From Bacteroides nordii WAL 11050 = JCM 12987 (GTDB lineage: Bacteria; Bacteroidota; Bacteroidia; Bacteroidales; Bacteroidaceae), in contig BAJA01000021.1 in assembly GCA_000613465.1 (NCBI GenBank), positions 1 to 64,000 of the forward strand: a DNA stretch of 64,000 nucleotides, given 5' to 3'. Both the position numbers and the translations under genes were made by a program. Below are positions 28,130 to 36,477 of this stretch, one piece after another. Positions within the stretch are counted from its first letter, which is position 1; each line of letters begins with the position of its first letter. The notes beneath the pieces are model-generated. The model was not told the DNA's origin, did not search any database, and was given only the letters and a program-made list of their open reading frames with translations.

Positions 28130-30103
28130 ATGAAAATTAGAAAATTACTTTCAACAATGGCATTAAGTGCTTTAGTAGCTTCGAATGCATTCGCTACCGA
28201 ACCTGTAAAAGTAGAATGGGGAGATGTGATCAGACAACCATGGGGAGATCCCAGCGATCCTGAAGGTGCCAATGTCTGTTCCTGGTTTCAATGGGGACAG
28301 GACTTATGGTTCGACTACAACAACGATGGTTATCCGGACCGTTTCCTCATTGGTGGTAAACACCAGGATATGGGTCATGCATATCTGTTCAGAAATGAAG
28401 AAGGAAGCGAATTTACCAACATACCCGTTAATATTCCTAAGCTCGAAATTGCCGGTGCAGTTGTATTGGATTTCGACAATGATGGTATCATGGATCTTTA
28501 TGTACAGGGGAAAAAAGTGACTGACAACGGAGAGGGCGGACAAAACAGAGAAAACTATACTGCTATCTGGAGAGGAACAGGAGATCCGGACAATCCTTTT
28601 GAGCATGCTGTTCAGCAAGAGATAGACGAACTGGGCATCGGAGAATCCGAAGGACAGCACCGGGGGTACTTCTGCGCAGCCGGCGACTATGACAATGATG
28701 GTTGGACAGATCTGTTTATGACAGGATGGGCACGTAAAGATGAGAGTTGGCACGTGATTCTATACAGAAATAACCAAGGTGTTTTCGAAGAAGTACAAAA
28801 TCCCGTGGGAGAAGACGGAGAAGGAATTGAACCCTTCAAAACAATCACAACCGGTTCCGTTTATCTGAGTGATTTAAATAAAGACGGATATCTGGATCTC
28901 ATCGTATCCGGTAATGACCAGACTAACGGCTGGGTTGCCACTACCACTATTTACTTTAACAATGGTGACGGCACTTTCCGTGAAACAACTCAGCAGGGCT
29001 TTTTCGAAGGTCAAAAGAGCGGTACGACCTTTACTGCAGACGTGAACAATGACGGTTATCCCGACATATTAGAGTTTGGAGATCTCAAGAACAATGATGT
29101 GGAAACTTACAATGCTGTAGGAAATATATACATCAATAATGGCGACGGCACTTTTGCTGATCCATTGAAAACTGAAGCTACCAACCTGCTGGCAGCCAGA
29201 GCTATGCCCGCCATAGGTGACATCAACAATGATGGTAAGATTGATATTATGATTCAATGTGGATGGTCATCAACAGACGGACAAACCGAAACAGACTATT
29301 CCCTCGCTAACTTATATTATAACAATGGAGACAACAGCTTCACCCGTGAATTCCTGAATGATAACACCAACTCTCACGAATCCGATGTGAACTTTATTGA
29401 TTTCAACCATGATGGTGCGCTCGACTATTCCATCAGTGGATGGGGACCTAAAGAGCCTAACTGGTTCAACCGGTTAGTACCCAATAATTTAACCAGTGAT
29501 CTTGCTATGAATGAAGCTCCCGGATTTGCAAGCAATTCAGATGTACAGGTTAAACAAGACGGTTCAGATGTTATTATTTTCTGGGGAAACGCAACAGACG
29601 ATACAACTCCGGCAGAAGCCATCCGTTACAATATATACATTAAAGCTAAAAAAGCAGATGACTTCGGAGTAACTTACACCTATACCTATGCCCCGGCAAG
29701 CCTCCAGGCAAATAAAATGTTCGGGACTACAACTTATGATTCTAAAGTTGCAGCTCGTCTGATTAATAGCCATCAGATTCGTATGAAAGGGTTCAATACG
29801 ACTGATTATGAATTCGCCGTACAACCTGTGGATAATGGCAACCTCGGTGGTAAATTTATCGTAGCGAATATAGCAGGTGGCAGTGGTATCGGAAATACTC
29901 AGATGGCAACTGCCAACGTATATGTAAACAATGATACCATTATTATTGAAAGCGACAGTAGTACGGCTTATGCCATTAACACAATTGACGGCAAACAGAT
30001 CGTTAACGGTATATGTGACAATAAAGCAACCGAAAAAGTAAACCAGGGTATCTATCTGGTAAAAGTAGCCAATACCACTCACAAAGTTTGTGTACTACAA
30101 TAA
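28130..30103 (+). CDS. Exported FG-GAP/VCBS repeat protein
   Basis: A 657-residue exported protein. Signal peptide MKIRKLLSTM to about ASNAFA. Seven FG-GAP/VCBS repeats with calcium-type loops are visible: DYNNDGYPDRFL, DFDNDGIMDLYV, DYDNDGWTDLFM, DLNKDGYLDLIV, DVNNDGYPDILE, DINNDGKIDIMI and DFNHDGALDYSI, giving a seven-bladed propeller. The C-terminal tail (AYAINTIDGKQIVNG, NQGIYLVKVANTTHKV) is of the T9SS-type fold. It is 66 bp downstream of GH97 and matches the frame-broken FG-GAP protein at 18764, so each arm of this divergent cluster ends in one. No hydrolase signature is present; a glycan-binding role at the surface is the best inference. Confidence 0.82.
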   Translation: MKIRKLLSTMALSALVASNAFATEPVKVEWGDVIRQPWGDPSDPEGANVCSWFQWGQDLWFDYNNDGYPDRFLIGGKHQDMGHAYLFRNEEGSEFTNIPVNIPKLEIAGAVVLDFDNDGIMDLYVQGKKVTDNGEGGQNRENYTAIWRGTGDPDNPFEHAVQQEIDELGIGESEGQHRGYFCAAGDYDNDGWTDLFMTGWARKDESWHVILYRNNQGVFEEVQNPVGEDGEGIEPFKTITTGSVYLSDLNKDGYLDLIVSGNDQTNGWVATTTIYFNNGDGTFRETTQQGFFEGQKSGTTFTADVNNDGYPDILEFGDLKNNDVETYNAVGNIYINNGDGTFADPLKTEATNLLAARAMPAIGDINNDGKIDIMIQCGWSSTDGQTETDYSLANLYYNNGDNSFTREFLNDNTNSHESDVNFIDFNHDGALDYSISGWGPKEPNWFNRLVPNNLTSDLAMNEAPGFASNSDVQVKQDGSDVIIFWGNATDDTTPAEAIRYNIYIKAKKADDFGVTYTYTYAPASLQANKMFGTTTYDSKVAARLINSHQIRMKGFNTTDYEFAVQPVDNGNLGGKFIVANIAGGSGIGNTQMATANVYVNNDTIIIESDSSTAYAINTIDGKQIVNGICDNKATEKVNQGIYLVKVANTTHKVCVLQ

Positions 30104-30214
30104 AAATTAGCCATGTATGGAAACAACCCGAAAAAGAAATCGTATTTTATTACATTGACAGGAAGCGATCTTTTCTTTTCCAGTTGTTTCTGTCAAATCT
30201 TATAAATATCCAAT

Positions 30215-30298
30215 TCGTTTGTCGTAGAGAAAAGCCCTGTTTCTCTACGACAAACGAGTCGTTCCTCGTAGAGTTTCGATGCGTTTCTCGTAGAGAAA
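30215..30298. repeat. Hairpin plus two direct copies of a 17-nt word
   Basis: Arms 30215-30232 and 30240-30257 are a perfect 18-bp inverted repeat (tcgtttgtcgtagagaaa and its complement) with a 7-nt loop. Two further copies follow in the left-arm orientation: cgttcctcgtagagttt at 30260 and cgtttctcgtagagaaa at 30282, 22 nt apart. The array lies in the 470-bp gap between the FG-GAP gene and the sensor kinase, and its hairpin could terminate the GH97 operon. Its design matches the array at 16484, though the sequences are unrelated. Confidence 0.8.
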
Positions 30299-30548
30299 AA
30301 CATCATTCTATAACGTATTGATAAACAACGATTTACAAATCCAAAGAATGTCATATCTATTTACTTTCAAGATTCATCTTTTCTTTGCCAATATCGATTG
30401 TTCATAGTCCATAATTATATACAAAACAGTTCTTATACACTTGTTTTTATATCCAGTCACTTTGCCATCTGTCCAGAGTAATACTTCCATAGTAGCTAAT
30501 AACTATCTAAAAACCGATAAGCCGCACAATGCTTCTCCCAAAATGTGC

Positions 30549-30556
30549 TATCTTTG
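30549..30556 (+). promoter_or_regulatory. -7 box (TATCTTTG) for the sensor kinase at 30574
   Basis: TATCTTTG is an exact TAnnTTTG match only 17 bp before the ATG, implying a very short leader. The rest of the gap (30299-30548) shows nothing else convincing. Confidence 0.6.
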
Positions 30557-30573
30557 CGACAAAATTGTAAGAG

Positions 30574-32799
30574 ATGCGTACGCGTAAAGTAACGATTATC
30601 ACTCTTGTAGGACTTACATTAACTCTGATACTCCAAATCGGAGGGCTATTTTATGCCTATCGCAGTAACATGGAAATGATGAAACTCACAGTAAAAAAGA
30701 GTTTTTCCATTGCCTTTTACGAAACCATCGACAATCTGGTCAACCAGCTTCCCTATCCTGACGGAACAACCGTCACCTATATACCTATTGAACCATATGC
30801 AGACCTCCCGACAGACGAGCAGAATCTGCGAGGTAATGAGTATCTGGCCCGGATATTAAAAACTGAATACGGTGTAGAATTTCCTATTGATGAATTGGCA
30901 ACCGTACTGAAAAAGAAGCTGAAACAAGATCATATTGACAGCGAAGTTGTAATCAACAAAATAGATACGAAAACTCACCGGACATTGGCCAGCACAAACC
31001 CGGCATTCAACCGAAGTATAGGTGTATTAGCCTCCGAACCTTTCTTTATAGACCGTGAAAACGATATAGCCGTACAAGCCGTTATTGTTTCTCCCTACGT
31101 CTTGATTTTAAAGAAAGTATCATTACTCTATCTGTTTACTTTCGGCCTGATGACCGTAGTAATATGCAGTATCATTTCACAGATAAAGCTCATCATTCGC
31201 CAACAGCAAACCATAAAAGTACAGGAAAACTCTTTTTATGCATTAGCCGGAAACATGGCTGCTCCGGTTTCTGCCATTCCGGCTAAAATGGCGCAAGAAC
31301 AATGGCAGGAAATTGAGAATGAAAGCAATACATTGCTTACGATGACCGAAGAAACTCTGACAGCCGCCCGGGAGGCAACACAACGGAATCAGGGGAAAAA
31401 ACAACGTTCTTCCAAAGCACTTTCTATACTCAGTCTGGCAGGTACATTTCTGCTATTAATAATCTGGATTGTTTTTTTATACAATACCGGACAAGAAGCA
31501 TTTGCACACAAAATAAATACGTATTTTGAAGAAGCATTTTTCAACGAAGTAAGTTATCATCAGTTTCCTCATTATATGGCCAGTAAAGAGAAAAAAGTAA
31601 TACTCAACTTCCCGGAAACCGGCCTTACCCCTTTTGCACAAAAGCAAAAAGAGGAGGCCATACGAACAAAAGCGCCTGTAACAAGGGTATATGTTTATCA
31701 CGTCTACAACTCAATCGATGCAAACTACACGCTACGCTCGGCTCTTAAAATGCTTGAAGCAATAAACTCCTGTTCCACCCCTGCTCCATTTTCTTTGCAC
31801 CACATGGATTCTGTATTTATCACCTATCTACAGGAAGCAGGAATCACAAACCCGGTCAGTATCAATATACTGAAATATCCCACCTTAGAAACAGAAGAAA
31901 GCACACGCCCCGGATATACAACCGGGGCACCGGATCTGATAACCCGGTTTATCCCTCTGAACAATGATAGCAGCAAAGTAGTACAGGCAGCAATATCTTC
32001 TCCACAACTATTAATACTAAAACCGTTGTGGCCATTACTGCTTTCACTGGGATTAATGTTTATCCTCATTGTTAGTTGCGTATTCTATCAGGTGAAAATT
32101 ACCTTCCTGCAACGCCGCCTTGCACAGTTCCAGAAAGATCTTACTTATGCCATGATTCATGATATGAAATCACCCCTGAACTCTATTCTTATGGGAGCAC
32201 ATATATTGGGTACAGGAAGAATTAACGACAATCCGGTAAAAAAAGAAAGGTATCTTCGTACTATGTCCGACGAATGCGAGCATCTGCTTACCCTGTCAAA
32301 CCGGGTAATACTGCTCACACAAATAGAAGAAGACAAGTTACAGTTACATAAAGAGAATGTGGATTTAGAACCTTTGATAGATGATCTTATAGAAAAATTC
32401 CGTTTAAAAGCTCATAAGCCGGTAGAGTTTTCGAAAGTATTCCACCGTTGTCAGTCTGTTTATGCAGATGCATTCTGCCTGCGTGAAATTCTCAGTAACC
32501 TGATAGACAATGCCATCAAATACTCTCACGAAGAAGTAAAAATCAGTATTATGTGTGAAGAAGAAAATGGCTTCATTAAAATTAAAGTACACGACAACGG
32601 GTTGGGCATCCCACTGAAAGAACAAAGTAAAATATTCAATAAGTTCGAGCGTGCTTCAGCCAATAGTCGAAGTAAAGCCAACGGCTTCGGACTCGGACTA
32701 AATTATGTTCAGCAGGTGATGGTTGCACATAATGGCAGAGTCAGGGTAGAAAGTGTAGAAAATAAGTTCAGCGAGTTCACATTATCTTTCCCGGTTTAA
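30574..32799 (+). CDS. Sensor histidine kinase with two sensor modules in series
   Basis: A 741-residue inner-membrane kinase with an unusual internal duplication. Module 1: membrane helix at about 8-28, periplasmic domain to about 175, helix at about 178-200, then a cytoplasmic segment (residues 216-270). That segment aligns with a DHp helix, but where the kinase box should read MIHDMKTP it reads LAGNMAAP, so the phosphoacceptor His is Gly226. Module 2: helix about 284-303, second periplasmic domain, helix about 483-508, then an intact kinase: His529 in MIHDMKSPLNS, N-box NLIDNAIKYS, G-boxes DNGLGIPLKEQ and GFGLGLNYV. The kinase core closely matches the second kinase at 33491. No response regulator follows directly; the one at 34846 is the obvious partner for both. 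Confidence 0.88.
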   Translation: MRTRKVTIITLVGLTLTLILQIGGLFYAYRSNMEMMKLTVKKSFSIAFYETIDNLVNQLPYPDGTTVTYIPIEPYADLPTDEQNLRGNEYLARILKTEYGVEFPIDELATVLKKKLKQDHIDSEVVINKIDTKTHRTLASTNPAFNRSIGVLASEPFFIDRENDIAVQAVIVSPYVLILKKVSLLYLFTFGLMTVVICSIISQIKLIIRQQQTIKVQENSFYALAGNMAAPVSAIPAKMAQEQWQEIENESNTLLTMTEETLTAAREATQRNQGKKQRSSKALSILSLAGTFLLLIIWIVFLYNTGQEAFAHKINTYFEEAFFNEVSYHQFPHYMASKEKKVILNFPETGLTPFAQKQKEEAIRTKAPVTRVYVYHVYNSIDANYTLRSALKMLEAINSCSTPAPFSLHHMDSVFITYLQEAGITNPVSINILKYPTLETEESTRPGYTTGAPDLITRFIPLNNDSSKVVQAAISSPQLLILKPLWPLLLSLGLMFILIVSCVFYQVKITFLQRRLAQFQKDLTYAMIHDMKSPLNSILMGAHILGTGRINDNPVKKERYLRTMSDECEHLLTLSNRVILLTQIEEDKLQLHKENVDLEPLIDDLIEKFRLKAHKPVEFSKVFHRCQSVYADAFCLREILSNLIDNAIKYSHEEVKISIMCEEENGFIKIKVHDNGLGIPLKEQSKIFNKFERASANSRSKANGFGLGLNYVQQVMVAHNGRVRVESVENKFSEFTLSFPV

Positions 32800-33245
32800 T
32801 GTATCCTCCTCTCCTTTCGCTCTAAATAATTAATTACCAGATTATTCTCCTCGAAATATCTGAGCAGCCAAATTGTTTTATAATCATTGATACCCATCAG
32901 CAGAAACGGAATGCTGATTAAAAGAAAAATGAACCGTCCGGAAAACAAAGTGTAACACAGAGGAAGAACTCCTAAAAGAAGAGCAGGCATCAAAGATACT
33001 ATGACAAACTGCCATACATATAAAGGTTCACTACACGCACAGTTGGCAAACAATAGCCTCCCCTTCATTGTCAAGGAAACAGACCGGAAACCCCGCTTCA
33101 CAAAAAGCAGAAAGAAAAATGCACGAATAAGTTCGTATGCAATAAACGAATAAGCATACGGAACTGTCCTCAGGATAATCTGCGTCCCACCCGCTCCACA
33201 GCTAATGGCTAACAGAGGTTTTTTATTTTCTGTATCGGTCGTCAT
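32796..33245 (-). CDS. DUF3267-like membrane protein with lost zinc motif
   Basis: A 149-residue integral membrane protein. The pattern of YELIRAFFFLLFVKRGF, a central ANCACSEPLYVWQFVIV segment, LMPALLLGVLPL and GINDYKTIWLLRYF fits DUF3267, a family of putative membrane zincins whose defining motif is HExxH. Here the motif reads Y37-E-L-I-R41: both zinc histidines are replaced (TAC for CAC/CAT, CGT for CAT/CAC, single-base changes). It is therefore probably an inactive homologue, perhaps a regulator or scaffold. It lies between two sensor kinases on the opposite strand, and its stop codon overlaps that of the first kinase. The family call is from memory of the motif pattern and is not certain. 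Confidence 0.65.
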   Translation of the reverse strand: MTTDTENKKPLLAISCGAGGTQIILRTVPYAYSFIAYELIRAFFFLLFVKRGFRSVSLTMKGRLLFANCACSEPLYVWQFVIVSLMPALLLGVLPLCYTLFSGRFIFLLISIPFLLMGINDYKTIWLLRYFEENNLVINYLERKERRIH

Positions 33246-33459
33246 CTCATTCCATATAAATAAAGGAAGAAGGATTTCTATTTTTCTCTACTCCCGGCAT
33301 TGCAAAGATAAAACAGAGTAAATTAAGAGTATGTTATTACAATGTTATCATTACGTTAACGCTACGTTAAGCACTTCCTATACGGGGAAATTTCCATACG
33401 TACAGAACATTCGACGTTACCAAATACTTAAAAAAGTGAATAATCACAAACTATTTTTC

Positions 33460-33467
33460 TATCTTTG
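33460..33467 (+). promoter_or_regulatory. -7 box (TATCTTTG) for the sensor kinase at 33491
   Basis: TATCTTTG matches TAnnTTTG and lies 23 bp before the ATG. A separate promoter here means that the second kinase and the response regulator need not depend on the first kinase gene. Confidence 0.6.
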
Positions 33468-33490
33468 CCAACGAATTAAAAGAAAAAAGC

Positions 33491-34849
33491 ATGAATAAAC
33501 CGCTATTTCGATATATTACTGTCATTGCTATCCTGGCGGTAGTAGCACTGCAAGGAATGTGGTTTTCCAACTCCTATCATTTGTTGGAGAATGAATTGTA
33601 CGACAAAATCAATAATGCTTTTCTGGAAGCACAATTACAGGAGTCCTCAAAATCAAGTAAGCAATTTGAAGGGAATATCCCCAATGGTACCGTACTCCAA
33701 CTGGATTCTACCAAAATACGTGCGAAAAATGATATGGCCGACAGATTGATTTTGATAACTGCCCTGCACAGCATTCATCACGAATATAACATCCCTCTCA
33801 ACTATCAATCTCTTGACTCTTGTTACAGGGAAGAGCTGGACAAAGTAAATCTCGGAAAACTCCATTTCCGTATAGATTCCGTTGACATCGATTCTACACG
33901 CTATAAATATGTAGAAGACTTTGCAGAAGACAGTAGCCTTGTCCGGCTTCACAACGAAATGCAAACCCAAATATTCCCCATTCGGGAGGACTTCTCCAAA
34001 GGTATACAGGCTACCATCGACAATCCTTATAAATTGATTATCCTTCAGATGCGAATGTTCCTCATCGGAACGGTATTGCTTCTGTTCATCGTGATCTATT
34101 GCCTTGTACAACAAATCAAAGTGATTGTGAAACAAAACAAAATAGCCAAGATACGCGAGGACTTCTCCTATGCCATGATACATGATATGAAAACCCCACT
34201 CAGTTCTATCCTCATGGGTACACGTATCCTGCGCAGTGGAAAGCTGGATGATAAACCGGAACGGAAAGAGAAGTATTTCGACATCATGGAGGACGAAGAA
34301 GAACATTTGCTGGCATTGGTCAATAAGGTACTGACATTGTCAAAGCTGGAAGAGGGCAAACTGCTGCTCGAGAAAAAGGAGGTAAGCCTGCGTCCTATTA
34401 TAGAAGATCTCACCGAAAAGTTTACTGCCAAAGCAGAAAAGCCTGTTGAATTCATTCTTGATCTACAGGAAGAAAAAGTATATGCAGATGAAGAGTTTCT
34501 GAAAGAAGCTATCAGCAATCTGATTGATAATGCCATCAAATACTCGGAAGAGAGTGTACAAATAAAAATATCTTCTTCGGCCTCATCCAATGGATATACA
34601 CACATCAGTGTGAAAGATAACGGTATGGGTATTCCACTGAAAGAGCAAGGAAAAATATTCGAGAAATTTGAACGTGCCTCAGCAGTACAGCGAAATCGAA
34701 AAGGAGGAGCTCCGGGTTTTGGACTTGGATTAAACTATGTATTCCATGTTGTACGGGCACATCACGGAAGCGTAAAACTTGAAAGTATAGAGGGAGAATA
34801 TAGCGAATTTACTATAAATATTCCACAACAAAATAAAGAGATAGTATGA
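33491..34849 (+). CDS. Sensor histidine kinase
   Basis: A 452-residue inner-membrane sensor kinase: helix at about 8-26, periplasmic sensor to about 175, helix about 180-205 (LIILQMRMFLIGTVLLLFIV), then HisKA with phosphoacceptor His231 (YAMIHDMKTPLSS) and a HATPase domain (NLIDNAIKYS, DNGMGIPLKEQ, GFGLGLNYVFH). It is highly similar to the kinase core of the protein at 30574 but has one sensor module. Its TGA overlaps the ATG of the response regulator by 4 nt (ATGA), so the two form a translationally coupled kinase/regulator pair. The signal is unknown. Confidence 0.92.
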   Translation: MNKPLFRYITVIAILAVVALQGMWFSNSYHLLENELYDKINNAFLEAQLQESSKSSKQFEGNIPNGTVLQLDSTKIRAKNDMADRLILITALHSIHHEYNIPLNYQSLDSCYREELDKVNLGKLHFRIDSVDIDSTRYKYVEDFAEDSSLVRLHNEMQTQIFPIREDFSKGIQATIDNPYKLIILQMRMFLIGTVLLLFIVIYCLVQQIKVIVKQNKIAKIREDFSYAMIHDMKTPLSSILMGTRILRSGKLDDKPERKEKYFDIMEDEEEHLLALVNKVLTLSKLEEGKLLLEKKEVSLRPIIEDLTEKFTAKAEKPVEFILDLQEEKVYADEEFLKEAISNLIDNAIKYSEESVQIKISSSASSNGYTHISVKDNGMGIPLKEQGKIFEKFERASAVQRNRKGGAPGFGLGLNYVFHVVRAHHGSVKLESIEGEYSEFTINIPQQNKEIV

Positions 34850-35571
34850 TAAGGTTATTATTAGTTGAAGACGATGCCAACCTAAGGTATATTATCCAGG
34901 GCGGGCTTGAAGACATGATTGGCGGATATGAAATAAAAGATGCCGCCAACGGTGTGGAAGGATTAAAAATATGGCAGGAATGGAAACCGGACGTGATCGT
35001 TTCGGACATTGAAATGCCTGTAATGGATGGATATGAAATGGTGAAACGCATCCGCGAAACCGATACAGATACACCTATTCTATTCAGTTCGGGACGGGTA
35101 TCGCCCAAAGACGTAGTAAAAGGCTACGAGTTGGGAGTAAACAACTATCTGAAAAAACCATTTCTCCCGGAAGAACTGAATGCACATGTGCAGGCATTGA
35201 TGAAGATGAGCCAAAAAGCACCGGAAAAGCCTGTAGCACCCACAAATACAGCAACAGTAGATGAAGCTATCTACCGGATAGGTAAGAATTATACACTGGA
35301 TGCGGAACATGCTACGCTAAAGTACGCATCAGGAAGTAGCAGAACGCTGACAGTACGCGAAGCTGCACTTTTACAGATGCTTTGTGAAAAGAAAGGTGAA
35401 GTGGTAAAACGGGAAACTATTCTTGAAAAACTATGGGGTACAGAAGATGATTACTTTGCTTCACGTAGCCTGGACGTATTTGTCACTAAATTAAGAAAAC
35501 TATTCGCAGAAGACGAAACAGTGAGTATCAAAACAGTAAAAGGAGTGGGTTTGACTCTGTTGGAAGAGTAA
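34846..35571 (+). CDS. OmpR-family response regulator
   Basis: A 241-residue DNA-binding response regulator. The receiver domain (residues 1-120) has the acidic pair EDD (8-10), the phosphoacceptor Asp in VIVSDIEMPVMDG, and Lys in NNYLKKPFLPEEL. The C-terminal winged helix (about 140-240) shows LTVREAALLQMLCEKKGEVV and RSLDVFVTKLRKLF, the OmpR/PhoB trans-reg pattern. It is coupled to the kinase by a 4-nt overlap and probably also receives phosphate from the duplicated-sensor kinase upstream. It is not the RprY sequence I remember from B. fragilis, so no gene name is given. The downstream ECF locus is a possible but unproven target. Confidence 0.93.
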   Translation: MIRLLLVEDDANLRYIIQGGLEDMIGGYEIKDAANGVEGLKIWQEWKPDVIVSDIEMPVMDGYEMVKRIRETDTDTPILFSSGRVSPKDVVKGYELGVNNYLKKPFLPEELNAHVQALMKMSQKAPEKPVAPTNTATVDEAIYRIGKNYTLDAEHATLKYASGSSRTLTVREAALLQMLCEKKGEVVKRETILEKLWGTEDDYFASRSLDVFVTKLRKLFAEDETVSIKTVKGVGLTLLEE

Positions 35572-35741
35572 GAACAATACATTTGTTATTGTTTTCGTTT
35601 TTTATTTCCCATATTAACTACTCATACTTATTGATCTGCTATAATAAATACTTTAAAAAAAACAAAAATTAGAATACATAACTGGCATACTATCAGCAAA
35701 GTAATCGCAGATTTCATAGCATAATACGAATACCGGATCGG

Positions 35742-36353
35742 ATGAATAATAAAAAAGACATTTTCATGCACGATGCACAGCTCATTAATGGAATAAGAAA
35801 AGGGGACCATGATACATTCAGATTCATCTTTGACCATTACTATGCCTTGATGTGCTCCATTGCATATGAATATGTAGAAGATTATCACCTTAGCCAAAAT
35901 ATAGCGGAAGATGTCATGCTCTCCATTTGGGAGAAAAGAGAACTACTGAATATTTCAACATCCGTAAAGTCGTATCTGCTAACTTCTGTACACAATAAAA
36001 GTATTGACTATCTACGCAGTTATTCCCGGGAAGCAGAAGTAGTCAGCTTTGAAAGCGAAATTGGCTCATCGAGTTGCTATATTCCGGACCAAGAGATGTT
36101 TGAACAAATTATTTTGTCGGAGCTGGAAGATAAAATAGAAGACATCATCCGGGAAATGCCGGAAGAATGTAGAAAAGTGTTTTTACTCAGCCGGTACGGT
36201 GACAAAAGTTATGCTGAGATTGCCGACGAACTAAATATTTCTGTCAATACCGTAAAATACCACATAAAAAAAGCACTCAGCTTGCTTAGAGAAGAGTTGA
36301 AAGATTACATTCTTGCTATTACAGCCCTATATTTCTATCTCTTTAATCAATAA
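35742..36353 (+). CDS. ECF-family RNA polymerase sigma factor
   Basis: A 203-residue extracytoplasmic-function sigma-70 factor. Region 2 runs about residues 22-90 (DHDTFRFIFDHYYALMCSIAYE, split here as DHDTFRFIFDHYY and ALMCSIAYE; then ENIAEDVML-like and FLLTSVHNKSIDYLR); region 4 is residues about 135-185 (LPEECRKVFLLSRYGDKSYAEIADELNISVNTVKYHIKKAL in parts). It belongs to the class that pairs with a FecR-type anti-sigma factor; that partner is the next gene, followed by a SusC with an N-terminal signalling domain. This is a trans-envelope relay in which substrate binding at the outer membrane releases the sigma factor to transcribe the uptake locus. Confidence 0.92.
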   Translation: MNNKKDIFMHDAQLINGIRKGDHDTFRFIFDHYYALMCSIAYEYVEDYHLSQNIAEDVMLSIWEKRELLNISTSVKSYLLTSVHNKSIDYLRSYSREAEVVSFESEIGSSSCYIPDQEMFEQIILSELEDKIEDIIREMPEECRKVFLLSRYGDKSYAEIADELNISVNTVKYHIKKALSLLREELKDYILAITALYFYLFNQ

Positions 36354-36383
36354 AATCCGATTCGGACAGACTTCGTGATATCT

Positions 36384-36415
36384 TTTTCGATAAAAAATAA
36401 ACTTTTTATCGAAAA
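36384..36415. terminator. 13-bp hairpin between sigma and anti-sigma genes
   Basis: ttttcgataaaaa pairs perfectly with tttttatcgaaaa around a 6-nt loop, with adjacent T and A runs. It separates the sigma gene from the FecR gene and may attenuate read-through, so that the anti-sigma and uptake genes have their own promoter. Confidence 0.6.
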
Positions 36416-36477
36416 TATATCATTTCTCACTACCCTACTGAATTCTTCGGTCGTCCTACTTATAAAAGGCGACAAGT

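Noticed and set aside
33491..35571. Naming the kinase/regulator pair rprX/rprY
   Set aside because: The response regulator sequence differs from the RprY opening and receiver I remember; it is only a paralogous OmpR-type pair.
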